This document shows positions 1-13,253 of a stretch of DNA of 64,000 nt, one piece after another (within the stretch, counting starts at the first letter, position 1; the number at the start of each line of letters is the position of its first letter). A model generated the notes under the pieces. It did no database searches. It had not been told where the DNA came from and was given only the letters and a program-made list of their open reading frames with translations. This DNA comes from Davidsoniella eucalypti (taxonomy: Eukaryota > Ascomycota > Sordariomycetes > Microascales > Ceratocystidaceae): assembly GCA_004009845.1 (NCBI GenBank), contig RMBW01000032.1, forward strand, positions 62,001-126,000. The letters are read 5' to 3'. Both the position numbers and the translations under genes were made by a program.

Positions 1-3000
1 TACTACCACTACCCTTGCTTCTTTTGCTACTACCAGCACCACCACCAATACTGCTACTATAGACCACTCCATAGCTTCTGGTAGTGCTGCTACTGCTACT
101 GCTGCTACTGCTACCACCACCACAGCTTATTCGCACCACAAGATCCAATCGCCGCCACCTCCTAGCTCTGCTTCTTCTGCCTCAAACCGACGAGCCACTT
201 CCTCTGCCTCCCACTCTCGGCATTCTTCTCTCGACCATTCAAACCCCCCAAAGTCGTCGCGATCTCACAACCACAGCCAGGGCCGATCCATAGATCTTAC
301 GCTCACCAAAGGCAATAGCAACGGCTACGGGCACCATCGCCAGACATCAATTGTCCATGGAATTCAGCACTCGCGCAACGGAAGTTTCGCCAGCACGTCT
401 TCCAGTCCTCTTAGCCCGCAGATGATTGCCGCGGCCGGCGCTGCGCTCATAGCTGATCGCATGGAGGCTGAATCTCGCCCTCCTACCGCACTGTCGGGCA
501 CCACCACCACCTCGTCTAACACTGCTGTTGCCCACGGAACCTCCGGCACACCGGCCGATTCGTCTTCTCACGGACTTGCCCAAGGCCGAAAACTGGAGCG
601 TAGGCTCAGTAGCAAGTCTCGCCGCGATCATGGCCACCATCACTCGGTTTCGTCGTCTCGTCATCACGGCCATCCGTCTCAGTCTAACCAGGATCCCATG
701 AGCGAATACGCCCTTCACGTGCTTTACACAGCTGTAAGACACCATCTGACGACAATAACATGGTGATTCAAGTTCCCCGTACAACCCTACTGACACAAAA
801 CCTACCCGCAATTTTTTTTTAGTTTACTGCCCAAGCCGAAGAAAAGCTCAACGCCTGCATTACCGGCCCAAACGACCCCGAACCCCACATTGATAGCATC
901 TGCGGACGTGGTGTCGACCCAGCATTTGACCATGCCATAACCGCCCTCGGCCATGTGGCCGCGCATAAGCCAAAACCACTCATAGATTTCATGATGATCT
1001 GGCGCAAGAACAAGAGTGACGCTGCGAACGAAGCCCGTGCCTATGCCCAGAAACGTGGCCCCCCCCCCATGAACCACGCTTTACAGCGCCGGAATACCGA
1101 ACCAGTCCAGCAAATGACTGCTGCGCTGACCGACCCACACCACCCAATACCGCCTAGATACGAGTTCGTTGCCCAGGCCGATCGCCGCGCAACCGTTTCC
1201 ATCTACATCTTGTGTCGCGTGCTCCTCGAGATTGTGCGACAGAGCACTGTTGCCGCCATCACACCAGAAACAGAGGATAAGCTCGAGGGTATCATTTTTG
1301 TCCAACTGAAGAACTTCGACCCAGAGCAATTATTAGCGTCGCCTCTTAGAATGTCCAATTGGAACATATTTGCTCTGTTGCTTGGTGAAATGAGTGGTAT
1401 CAACTTCAAGTCTGTCACCAACCGTTTCCTTGCCGATCTTGACCGCCTGATCAAAGAGAGTGCATCGAAGAACCTCAATGTTGTCGCCAACCGTGATATT
1501 GAAAACCGGATGGAGCTGGTGCTTTGGGGTATGAAGTATATCAAAATCAAGATGGAGACCCATGAGCAGTACGAGCAGTCTTGCGATTTCTTGATATCTC
1601 TGGGACGACTATTCAAGGATACACATGGGCATCGAGCCAAAACTGCGTTCTGCCAAGTGTTTGACTTGCTATTACGACCTATTGCTGCCAATGCTCACAC
1701 AGCGGACTTTAACAACGCTAAGTGGCAGGAAGTGCTAGGTGGCTTTGGACCACGATTAGCACAGATGATGCCAAAACCTCGTCATTGGTCGTCGGCATTC
1801 ACACTGACGGCAACAATGCTGTGCGCATCACCTATGGATACCTTTAATTCGCAATGGTCACAGTTAATCCTACCTCTGCAACCTAAGTTCAAGGACCGAT
1901 ACACCAAATCTATCGCTTTGCAAGTAATAGCGCGGTTGGTGTGGACATACCTCTACCGGGTCAATGAACCGTCAAATCATGCCATAAGAAAGATCGACGA
2001 GGTTATGAAGTTAGTTCTAGTGCCCACAAAGCGAAACATTGTAGCCTCAGACTCCTTGGTTACAGACCCATTGATTCTTCTGCTGCGGATCATCGGTTAC
2101 AAGATGCCGGTTCACTGTTGCCAACAATATATCTTCCCTCTTATCAACACTGATCGTAAGGAAGTCAAAGTCGAGCATCTGGACCCCGACCGTATCGTAG
2201 TAGGCATCAGAGCCTTCCTCGCTATAATCTCGGATCTGGAAAAGGGTGAAGCTGGTGCTCCCGAGTTCCCGCACTATTACCCACCACCAGCCGCTCTTGA
2301 AAAGATGCCGACATCACCAACATCCAGCTTCTCGGCACTTCGGAGCCCTGCTCAGTCTTCATATGCCCAACCTCCATCACCGCCCAAACCAAGACCAGTG
2401 ACTCTCTCAGAGCCCTTTGATATTCATTGTCTCGGTGATAAGATGAAGGATGTTTACACACATTTCTGTAGTATACTGGGCGAAGTGATTCTTCTTTGCG
2501 ACAACGCATTTGGCGGTCAGGCCACCCTCGACGAAAAGTTCGGTAGTCCAGGTCCTAAGACACCAATGTCAGAGACGTTCAATTTTTCGCGGCGCGATGA
2601 CCATATGGCTGCTGGAGAACAAAGACAATCGTACTACGAGCTTTTGCATGTTGCGGTTCAGGCTCTTCCTCGTTGTTTGGCCACAAACATCTCACTATCG
2701 CGGCTTATTGGGCTGCTATGTACAGGAACTGCCCACGTCCAGTCCAGCATTGCTGAATCATCCGCTGTTTCATTGAAGGCTATCGCACGCCAGGCACACG
2801 CCCAACAAGTCACCATGGGATTTTCTCGTTTTATCTTTAATTTTGATGGACGATATTCGACCATGTCAGACGGCGGAATGCTCGGCCCCGGCCATATCGA
2901 AAGCACGCTGCGTCTCTACGTAGAGCTGCTTCAGATCTGGATCGAAGAGATTCGTAAGAAGAGCAAAGAGGCTTCTGCTGACGCTAACGACCCGTTAAGT

Positions 3001-6000
3001 CCAAGCCCACCAGAACTCCGCGCTATCAAGCTAGACCTGTCTAGTGTTTGGGCCGAGGTTGATACCGTGGAGTCTCATGGTCTGTTTTTCCTATCGTCAC
3101 AGTCGCGTAGGGTGCGCCACTTTGCCATCACGGTTCTCAAGCTCATCACAGAGTTCGATGCTGCCCTAGGAAAAGACAGGGTACAGGAACAGGACGCACG
3201 CCTCATTAATCTCCTGCAGAACCACTCAGAAGAGATTTTGCAACTAGATCACGACTCTCTTACTGTGTTAGAGCGTAGTCGAATCCAGCGAGGGAAACAG
3301 TGCGGTGACAGCTCTGGTGCGCTCATCGAACTGTGTACTAGTGATACGCACTATGATCAGGCGCTCTGGATCAAGGTCTTCCCAAATTTCATTCGTGTGG
3401 CATATGACAAATGCCCATTTACGGTAGCCATTGGCCGTGACTTCATCTGCAACCGCATAGTCCAGATATATCCCGTCATTGTCGAAATGTCCGAGCCAAC
3501 ACGTGTTCCTCACTCTGGAGCAGACCCTACAGGCTCCCGCCAAAACACTTCACGAACTCCACAAGGCGCCAATGATGCAATGATCGAACAATGGAAGTTG
3601 TTCTTGATATTTGCATGCACATCTATGGCTGATACCGAGAGCTCGCCATCAAGTGCATCACTGCCCATTCATCAACATACACGAAAGGGCTCTGCTTCTA
3701 AATCTAGCTCACAAGAGAAGCAGTTCACTGCCCGCAACTTCCTCAAACTCCTCTTACCTCTCCTCAGTGCATCGTCCGAAAAGATCCGTGAGTCAGTGGT
3801 GCTTTCTATTGGCACTATAAACCTCAACCTCTACCATTGCCTCTTGGAGGTTCTCGAATATTCAGTTACTCGCTGTAGTGAAGATGCCCGTGCTCGTATG
3901 CAACAACGCATAAATAGCAATAACCGTAACATTCGTGTAGACACATTGCGGACGTCAGTAACTCAGGTGTATCGACTTACAGCCCATTTCCTTCGAAACG
4001 CCGACATTTACAACGACGAGAAAATCCTGAACAATCTTGTTACTTATACCAAAGATCTTAAGTTGTTCCTCATGAACATTGAAGTACAGCGTGATTGGGA
4101 ATACCAACCCCTACGCCAACACTACTGCGGTCTCATGGAGGAACTATTTGAAGGTATCAATCGTACTGCCGACCCGTCACGCTGGATGACCTTCGAGGCA
4201 CGCAAGTCTGCATTTTTGTTGATGGAGGACTGGTGTGGCTTTTCGCCCAATCAACCACAGATCAAGCTTCGCGAAGATGATATGCGCCAGTCTATCATCA
4301 GCAAGAAGAGCGTGGGTGAGCGTGGTAATGCCACGTCAGCAATGGAGATCGAAAAGCGCAACTTGCGTACAGCAGCACTGAATGCTATGGCAGCACTCTG
4401 TGCAGGACCGATCAGCATCACAATGGAGAGTGGCAATGTACTTCAGTTCGATCCTCGGCGACTTGTTGCGTGGATTGAGTCGGTATTCAACTCCGGTAGT
4501 GACCGCATGAATGTCATTGGACGGCGTGCCCTACAGAACCTCATCTTGCATAACGCCGAGTTCCCGTCACTTCTTGAGCATTGCATATCGCGATGCTACC
4601 TTATCGACAACATCAAAGTGTTGGAGAGCTACATCACAGTCGTCACACAGGTGCTTTTGGACAATCCCGAATATCCTGCCATGCGGTCCAAAGTATTGCT
4701 TCTGTGTCTTTACACGCTTGGACATGACCAAGTGACTATCCGTACACGTTCAGCATGGCTTCTAGAGGCACTGGATTCTCGACAACCTGAGCGTAGTTCC
4801 GATATCGCCGAGTTTGATATCAGTATTCTCGACGAGACACAAACTGTGTACAAGCAGGCACAGACGGAGATATCAAGACGGTTGGCCCAGCAATATACGG
4901 ACATTGCTTTCCATATGTTCTCGGAATTTGCGTTGTTTTTTAAGGACGTCCTGCCGTCAGCTCAGCATAATCTAGTCAGTGTGGTTTTGCCCTGGCTGAA
5001 ATGCGTCGAGCTTCACGACGATGCGAACGGCGGTCCTAGCGCACAAGCCTATATGTTGTTGACAAATCTGTTGGAGATCACTATCAAAGCTGACGATTCG
5101 TTGCAAGCTGAAGCTAAGGCCTTGTGGCTGGCTTTGGTGACTGGTGAACACGCAGCGAATGTTCGAGTTGTGTTGGACTTTGTCATGGCATTGTGCTTGG
5201 AACGCGGCGAGCAGAACTTTGTTCAGTACGCCAAGCAGATTGTGGCTTTCTTGGCATCTCCGGAGTCGGCCACGGGTATCGACGTGGTACAGTTCCTCCT
5301 AGTACAAATCCAACCCAAGGCAATGGTCCCCGGCGAAAAAAAGGGCGCATCACCTCCACCACCCGATGTAACGCTATTCCCATATTGTGCGGATTTGTCT
5401 GAGTTACTACCTATCGGCACGAAGCAGGCTGGATTCTCCCTTGGCCAACTCTCTCTGATCCTGTTGGTTGACCTCATAGTTTCGGATGTCGAAGTAGCTG
5501 TTGAGCACATACCGGTTTTGCTACAGGTGGTCACTGTGCTTTGGGACCATTACACGCTTGTTGTTCAAGAACAAGCCCGCGCGATGCTGGTTCATATGAT
5601 GCACGCACTTGTCATATGCCGATATGATTCTAAAGTGCTGGGTGATGAGCGGTCAACTATGGCGTCTCTGATCAAGCGGATTCGAAGCCATGATCCATCG
5701 GTTGTCTGGGCATACGAAGACAACAACGGCAACGGCCGCGATGGCAACCATAATGTGCCGTCTAGCATGGAGTACCTGACGACTGAAGTCGTACGTGTCT
5801 TTGATCTGGCATATCCCGGCGTTAAAGAAGCCTGGGGTCGTCTTTCATTGACATGGGCAACTTCATGTCCGGTGCGACACCTGGCCTGTCGTTCATTCCA
5901 AATCTTCCGCTGTATATTTACGTCTTTGGATCAGCTAATGTTGGCGGATATGCTAGCTCGACTGTCTAACACAGCAGCCGACGAGGACGCCGAGATCCAG

Positions 6001-8235
6001 ACGTTCGCAATGGAGATTCTCACGACCCTGACAACACTGGTGACCAAACTGGACGCAGACAAGTTGCTGGCGTTGCCACAGCTGTTCTGGACCATGTGTG
6101 CCTGTCTCGAGTCTATCAATGAACAGGAGTTCCTCGAAGCTGTTGCTATCCTCGACCAATTCCTAGCCAAGGTCGACTTCGGCTCGCCAGCAATCCAGAA
6201 CATACTGATGGAAGGTCAGCCAAGCCGCTGGGACGGCCACTTCGAAGGCTTGCAACCACTAGTTTACAAGGGCTTGCGATCGGCAAATTGCTACGAACAA
6301 AGTCTGCAGACAATCCAAACACTGGTGCAACTTCCTAGCAACGTCTTGACGGGCAATGATAACCGACTATTCCACGCTATTCTCGCCAACTTCCCGCGCT
6401 TCCTGCATGATATGGAACAGCGACCCGACGAACGCGACCCAAGCGTCATCGAAACGGCGATTGTGCTTATCAAGATAGCAGACAATGATGGCCACATCAG
6501 TGTCAGTGCAGCCCTCAATGCGTACGTTGCTGGAAGCTTCCCGTCTAGTGCCAAGTTCCTAGATCAGCTGTATTCGAGCCTCAAAGACTCGTTCGTGCCG
6601 CCGCTTGAGTTCGACATGATCGTCATGCTGATGGGATTCTTGACCAACTCGATTCCTTGGGTCAGGCTCAAGACAGTCGATATGCTGTGCGTTGTTCTGC
6701 AGGACATAGATCTCCGCAAGCCGGAACTCGCTGGCCACGGGTCGGATCTTGTGCAGCCAGTTCTACGCTTGTTGCAGACCGAGTACTGTGTAGATGCCCT
6801 GCGGGTGATAGATAATACTCTGCATATGTATAGCAGTCCTTTCGACAAGCAGCATTTGCGTATGAGCATGACCCGCGGAAATCACAAAGAGTTCCAGCGT
6901 GTGCAGTCCCTTTTCGGCATCCCAGATTCCAGTGGCTGGGCCATTCCCGTGCCGGCTCGTAAAGCAGAGACCACTCGGTCAAACATCCACGCAGCCTTCT
7001 ATATGTGCCTCAACAATCCCGATGGCGCAAGCGCTGCTACGCCACCAGCCACTAACGATGTCGAGTTCCATACTGACGACTTTGCCTACGGCTTCTTCTC
7101 GCCTCCGCCTGACCGCACCGAGACCATGATGTCTGACGACGCCAACGGCACCAATGGCAGCATGATGGGTGATCTAGTCACCAAGCTAGACAGTCTTGAT
7201 GACTTTTTCGGTGGCTTGGACCGCTCATCACGCACTGTTACTGAGTTCTCGCCAGAAGTTTTCGAGTCTGGGGCGCAGTTATACGAAGAACAGGTGCTGC
7301 CCATGTTACACGAGGCCTCGACGACTACTTCTTCGCTGCAGAACGGCTTCACAGATCGCCAGCAAATGCTGCCTAATAATCGGATGAACCCTGGCGCTTT
7401 TGCTGTGCGGCCAGGAACAGCAGCCGGCGTAGTCAACACACTCGGTAATACTAGCGGCCCTAATCTTGGTGTTGGAGGCCACATCTCAGCTCACGCACGA
7501 TCGATCACTTCGCCCTCGGCAGCTACTGGAGGACATCACCCTACGCTGTTTAAGCCAATGCATATTCACGACTTCACGTCCGATGAGGAAGACCACAGCT
7601 TCTCAGATGTCGATGACGAGCGACCTTATGCCAGCCCAGGTGCTTCGGTATCACCCGGTACCATTCAGCGGCCAGTAGAGAACGCCTTTGGGCTAGATTA
7701 CATGGCCAGGTCACCGCCGTTCTCGCCGCCAACGTCATCTCCAACCTTGCATCCACGACAGCACGGCGGTGGTGTAACTTCTCCCCAACAGCAGCAGCAC
7801 CAAGCAAATGGCGGCCTCATGATCAACCCTCACTATCCGCACGGTGGCCGTCCAGCGTTGCGTCGTGTCAACCCTAAGAACATGAGTCGTGACATCAATG
7901 ACCGCCGCGAGGCCTTCCACAGTCCGCCACCTGTTGTCACGCATACGCCCAAGATGTCGTCATCCATCAACATGTTCCCGCCCAAGAGCGCTGGAAGCGG
8001 GCCGACTGGGGGAGGAAACAGTATTCAAAGCTCACCTGGATCGGGCCCGATATCATCGAACGGTCCCGGCCACGCACATTCATTATCAGCCCATTCGCAA
8101 GTTCACTACTCGCAATTACAACAAATGCAAAGTCCTCCGTTGCCGCCTCTACCACCACCTCTGGTAGCTCATCAGCACCAAGTTCCTAAGAATTCCGGAT
8201 CTAGTAACGGTCTTGGCAAGGGAGACATGGTCTAG
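1..8235 (+). CDS. Furry/Mor2/Tao3 cell-morphogenesis scaffold, 5' partial
   Basis: Very large HEAT/ARM-like scaffold that in fungi works with the NDR kinase Cbk1/Orb6 (RAM/MOR network) in polarised growth and cell separation. The reading frame is open from base 2, so the start lies outside the window. Exons: <1-733 and 823-8235, with an 89-bp phase-0 intron (GTAAGA...TTTTAG). About 2714 residues are visible. The first ~240 are Ser/Thr/His-rich and probably disordered. From about residue 230 (YALHVLYTA, then FTAQAEEKLNAC after the intron) the MOR2-PAG1 N-terminal, central and C-terminal domains follow; AAHKPKPLIDFMMIWRK is a family signature. The last ~450 residues are low-complexity, with DDFFGGLD, polyQ and PPLPPLPPP stretches. 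The single huge second exon has no frame break. Family identity is from motif memory and is strong; domain edges are approximate. Confidence 0.9.
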
Positions 8236-9074
8236 AAACCCATTTCGCTTTGACACTCTTTCATCTTCCTAGAACTATCGTCATACTTTATCCTCTTCTT
8301 CTTTTTTCGAAATTATCCTTGTTTCACGATTTTCTTGCCCTATATATTACTCTAGACACCATCGTGGCAGCCATATTGTTTCTTTCACTACAGACCAAAT
8401 CCTCCATTTCTATATTTCCCTGTATTGTCATCTTCATATTCTCTTCTTTTTCGTCTCTATACAGGAGCATCTTTGCTCTGTCTCATGCTTCCTTTTGGGT
8501 TTGGCGAAGCAGATAATTTGTGTACGTACTTTTACACCTTTACTACTGGTTATCTATCATGCTCATGATGTAATGTTGTCTTTCACTGTTCATCCAAAAA
8601 ACAGTCTGTTTTATATCGTCTTTTTTATCTGATGTTAAGCTTACCTACTTTGAATCTTGTGTCTCATTCTGCCTTTTGAAATAGACTAATACATTTTAGA
8701 TATCTCATCTCCCATTTCTTGAATAACATACATTGTACACTTTGACATTTCTATTCACGATGGTATACGATCATGACTTTGCTTACCTGTGACTACATAT
8801 CGAGGCATAAAGATTAGCATGAATCAAGGAAGAAAAGGATGATGGCTTGGTTGAATGTTCAAGTTGCAAGTGAGACCAACCCTAGTAAATAAGAATGTAT
8901 GGACACAATCCCGTATAGAGGAGAGAAACAATAGCGTCGATTTCATGTAATAGCTACTAGCACACCAAGTGGCCAAATAAGTTCTGTAAATATATATAAG
9001 GTATAGTGAGCAAATTAGAAAGGCCAAGTCAGATGGACACGAACAGAACAAGGTGAGAATAAGAAGATAACAGT
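8236..9074. other. Convergent intergenic region, 3' UTRs
   Basis: The 3' ends of the Furry gene and dim1 face each other here. The first half is T-rich, which creates a meaningless Phe/Leu-rich open frame at 8250-8516. I see no gene, RNA or repeat. Confidence 0.6.
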
Positions 9075-9661
9075 CTAATAACGGTGGCGAGTCGAGTAAT
9101 CTAGACAAGGAAAGAAAAGGGTTAGATATATGATACATTCCAGATAGAATATGTCGAATGGATATGAGATACTCACCTTTAGGACTGATGACCAGACCAC
9201 GACCCTTCTTGGCGCCGCGATACACAGTCTCGATAATATCGATGAGTTCCTGTTTGTCCTCGAGTACCCAGTTGAGTTTATTATTGTTACCCGTTCCAAA
9301 ATCGCATAGCATATGTTTGTTTCTGAAGAAGACTATAACCAAAAAAGAGATATAACATTAGTATACCAAACTTTCGGACACCCATACTTATTATAACATG
9401 CTGCGACTTACACATGATGGTGCATGGATCGTACAATTCGTACATCTGGTTGAAATCCGGCACTTGCGTGATATCGCATACGTAGATGACGGCAAAGTTA
9501 CGCACTTTGTCGGCGATTTTGTAGAGCATCTCGTCCTGGCGCATACAATCCGAGTCCCAATCGTGACCAAAGCGAATCACGACGAGGCGCTCTTCTTCAC
9601 TGAGGATGGCCTGGTCGACATGCCAGGCTGTGTTAAGATGAGGAATCACGACGGAACCCAT
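9075..9661 (-). CDS. dim1: U5 snRNP thioredoxin-like protein Dim1/Dib1
   Basis: Small thioredoxin-fold component of the U5 and U4/U6.U5 tri-snRNP, needed for pre-mRNA splicing. Exons in transcript order: 9661-9412, 9332-9177, 9100-9075, joined in phase 1 both times; introns 79 and 76 bp with GTAAGT and GTGAGT donors. The spliced product is 143 aa against 142 in other eukaryotes. Diagnostic stretches are LNTAWHVDQAI, DWDSDCMRQDE, ITQVPDFNQMYELYDP, FFFRNKHMLCDFGTGNNNK and the C terminus DYSTRHRY, which is carried by the tiny 26-nt third exon. The ATG at 9661 was chosen by alignment with family N termini; an in-frame start codon 15 codons upstream would add residues the family lacks. Confidence 0.97.
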
Positions 9662-10831
9662 GGTTGGATGAAGACGATAATAGTGGTCGTTGGCGTATGG
9701 GAGCAAAAGAGTATCAATTATTCAAGCTAGTACGTATAGCAAATAGGCATATGTATATGGGAAGTTGATGGTCTACTGGAGGTGTTTTTGAAGAGCAGGG
9801 ATGAAGACCGAAATGCTGAAGTTTGTCGCAATTATTTAGTAGCAGTAGGATTCAAATGGAGGGGCAAAAAAAGATATCAAAAAGAAATGATGACGATGAG
9901 CCAGCAAAAGAATGATAATAAAGCTTGTGCTTCTATTCTCTATGCGACAAGGCTGGCAAAACGAAGCTGGGATTTTTCTTAAGACCAAGGCTAGCTAATT
10001 AAGCGATGGAAATGAATAAGCCGCCAAACGGGGAAAAGCCGAAGATTACACGGCGCTTTTGTCATTGCACTTTTTTTCTGGGTTTCGTTTGATGCACGTA
10101 CCCCCCTAGCCAAACTCTCTTCATGAACAAAAAAAAAGTGAACACAGTAAACCACTTAGTTTTGTAGCTATTTTTGATTATTTGGCAAGTTTGTAGGGCA
10201 ACCTTTTTGGCGTTCTGGCTAAATAAGAAACAAAATCTCAGTGTTACAGTGGACTTTGGGTACATTTTTAGTGCCTTGTTTAGTGCTTGTTTGACGTCTG
10301 TCCACTTCAAAAACACAACAAGATTTATTACTAGTAATTCATACATAGTTGTCTACTTGTACTAATAGTCCCTTTGAAGACGAATTGCTTGTTTCTATTC
10401 GTATCTAGAGAGTTCGACAACTCAAACCACCTTTCCTCTTTTCGTTTCCTCTTTCTTCTTCTCTAACTCTGGCGCCTTTTGTTTATTTTCTTCTTTTTCC
10501 AAGCCACCTGTTTTTCTATTCTAGATTCAAGCAGTCGGCGCTCATTCTTTCAGGCCATCCAGCACTAAGGACTAGTACTACCAACCAGACGTTAAAAAAG
10601 CAATACAATAAAAGCTACCGACTGGCTATTCACTTAGGTGTCTCCATTTCTTTCGCTGGCTTTCCAAATCAAAACCTCCACCACTCCTCCACCTCGCTTG
10701 TTTTCTTCTTCTTCTTTCCTCCAGATCAAGATCACATTCGACGCTTAGGTGGTCTCTTGACAACCGATTTCTTTCCCCCCACCGTGCCAGATCGTGTTTC
10801 TAGACCGTGCTTCTAGAGAATCTCGACAGCT
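9662..10831. promoter_or_regulatory. Divergent promoter region dim1 / SEC62
   Basis: Shared upstream region of two divergent genes. The part next to SEC62 (about 10400-10800) is a pyrimidine-rich leader with many CTTCTT runs. No ATG occurs on the + strand between about 10127 and the SEC62 start at 10832, so scanning ribosomes would meet the SEC62 start first. No coding ORF is convincing. Confidence 0.5.
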
Positions 10832-12513
10832 ATGAGTGACGAATCTGCTGTACCTCCGGCTGCCGATGCCAGCCCTGCTCCAGAAGCTGCTGCTCTAGGA
10901 GCGCCTATCCAGCCTCCTACCGACATTCCTCCCGGCATGCCTAGACCAGGACAGCCCCCAACTCCCGAACAACTCGCTATAATGCAGCGCCATCTGGCTG
11001 CTGAGGCCGAGAAGCATGGCATGTCTGTGCCTGACTTTGTTGCGCAGCTGAAGCGCCAGGCTGCTGAGCAGAACATGCGCCGTCTGGCTGCTTTCCAGCA
11101 GCAACAGGCCGGCGGAGGTGCTCCCGGTGGTCCTGGTGGTCCGCCGCCTGGCGCTATGCCTATGCGAGTTGCTGCTGGTCCCGACGGCAAGCCCATTCTG
11201 GGTCCCAATGGCCAGCCTATTCCCGTCATCCAGGGCCCTAACGGCCAAGCAATCCCACTGGCTCTTGGTCAAGATGGTAGACCCATCATCGGCCCCAATG
11301 GCCAGCCCATGGCTCTAGGTGCCAACGGCCAACCTGTCCCCATCCAGTTCCGCCCGCCTTCTTCGCAGGGTCCTGGTCCTGGCGCGCCTCCCGGTGCCCC
11401 GCAGCAGCTCCAGGGCGCTCCACCTCAGCCTGGCCAGCAGTCGCCTCAGCAGCTTCAACAGGGCAACTCCGGACCTCCAAAGCCGCAGCCCATTGTTCCT
11501 GGTCCTCCGAATCCCGCGGCGCTGGCGATAGCCAAGTTCCTAATTGGCCAGGACCTGAAGCCCCGCACTGTTATTCTCAACGGCGAGCGTAAGGACATGT
11601 TCAGAGGTATGCTTTCCAACCCTCAATCAACCTATGATCTGACGCACTTCTTTTTGCTAACGTTACAATTTACAGTCAAGCGCGCCCTTAGAGCTCTTGA
11701 GAGCCCTGCTTACGAAAAGGCTCGCAAGAAGAACCCTCTTCTGCCCGCTATCACAGATCGCGCATCTCTAGAGAACACTTTCAAGCTGCTTCCCATGTCT
11801 ATGTTGGCGCTACGCGTCAACAAGACTGATCCTCATGCCGGTCATAACCACGGCGCTGCCAAGAAGCAGAAGCGCACCAAGGGTCTCTGGACTGTCGCCA
11901 TTGTGCCACAGCAAGATTCTGGAGACGAAATGCATTATGTTTGGTTGTGGGAAGGCAGCCAAGTCATGCGCAAGGTATATGCAGCACTTGCCCTTGTGCT
12001 TATCTTCATAGTTGTGCTATATCCGTTGTGGCCAGTCAAGCTTCGCATGGGAGTATATTACCTTAGCTGGGGCTTCCTTGGTTTGCTTGGCTTGTTCTTC
12101 GTCATGGCCATCTTCCGTGTCATTCTGTTCTGCATTACCTACTTCTTGGTACCTCCCGGTCTTTGGTTGTACCCTAACCTTTGGGAAGATGTTTCGTTCA
12201 TGGACAGCTTCCGTCCTGTGTGGGCGTGGCACGATGTAAGTTCTATAACATACCCTTGAAAAGTGCACAAAGGAATACACAAATGCTAACACGCTATTCA
12301 CAGCCTAACCCCAAGAAGAAGAAGGGAAAGAAGAGCAAGACTTCTAACCCCGAGATTGCCTCTAAGATAACAGCTGGTCTTGTCGCTCCTGCGGCTGCCG
12401 AAGCTACCACGACGGCTACCACGACGCAAATCAGCACCGGCATAGAGTCTGAGGGTGGTGTTGTTCAGAGAGCTGCCTACATCGCTCCAGAAGTCGATGA
12501 TGACTCGGAGTAG
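10832..12513 (+). CDS. SEC62: ER translocation protein Sec62 with long Pro/Gln/Gly N-terminal extension
   Basis: Membrane subunit of the Sec62/Sec63 complex for post-translational import into the ER. Exons 10832-11606, 11676-12235, 12304-12513; 514 aa. Residues 1 to about 230 are Pro/Ala/Gly/Gln-rich and hold tandem GPNGQP-type repeats (about 110-170), far longer than the yeast N terminus. The conserved cytosolic Sec62 domain follows (AIAKFLIGQDLKPRTVILNG, then FRVKRALRALESPAYEKA), then two hydrophobic segments at about 359-376 and 385-413, the WLYPNLWED motif and a Lys-rich tail beginning PNPKKKKGKK. The first intron is 69 bp, a multiple of three without an in-frame stop, so an intron-retaining form stays open. 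The Sec62 core is secure; the role of the extension is unknown. Confidence 0.95.
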
Positions 12514-13253
12514 ATGAGAGTGTAACCTTTTGCCGTAGCACGGCCTAGCCTAAATAGAGGTTTTGTTGGCTATATGGAGACTTTGCCGGGATAGTTCAAG
12601 GTCCTGATCATATGTTTATAGAGGAATCAGGACTTCTCTTCAGGCTCTTGTTTATCTTCTGTTTTCGGGATCCTTTTTTATTCGCAAGTTTTGTTTCTCT
12701 CAATTTTATGTTTATCATTGCTTTTTATGTTATTTTATTCTCTTCATTGCATCTTGTTTCCTTCTCCTAGCCAAAAGTCCTACATATTTGATTCTACTAG
12801 ATATGAACCAAAATACGGAAAGAAACACAAAGCTCAAACAAAAGAAGACTTGCAACTTGAACGACGTCTGTGATGAACTCGGTCAAGTTCCGTAACAACA
12901 TTGTTTTCCAAAAAGACTGCGCGTAGTTCAAACTAAATATGACATCGGGTAGAGATATATCATGTTTTCTTTTGCATTTTATGTCATAACTGTACAACAC
13001 TGATCATTTGATAATATGAACACTTTCTTCTTTTTTTCATTCAATCTTTCTGCCATTTCAACAGATTAGTCACGTAGTAATATGCCGTAGCCTTCGAACA
13101 TCTCTTCTATTGAAAAAATATTATATCGCATCATATATGACACAACGCCTTATATATATGTATGTATAGCTCAAAGATATTTGGTGAATGCTCAAGTCAC
13201 CCCATCCCACGTCCAATGGCTTTGGCATAAAATCGTTACCATTTCGCAAGTAT
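12514..13253. other. Convergent intergenic region, 3' UTRs
   Basis: Lies between the 3' ends of SEC62 and the acetyltransferase gene. AT-rich with T tracts; no convincing coding or structured feature seen. Confidence 0.6.

Noticed and set aside
8250..8516. Very hydrophobic 88-codon ORF after the Furry gene
   Set aside because: A T-rich 3' UTR read in one frame gives Phe/Leu/Ile/Ser; composition artefact.
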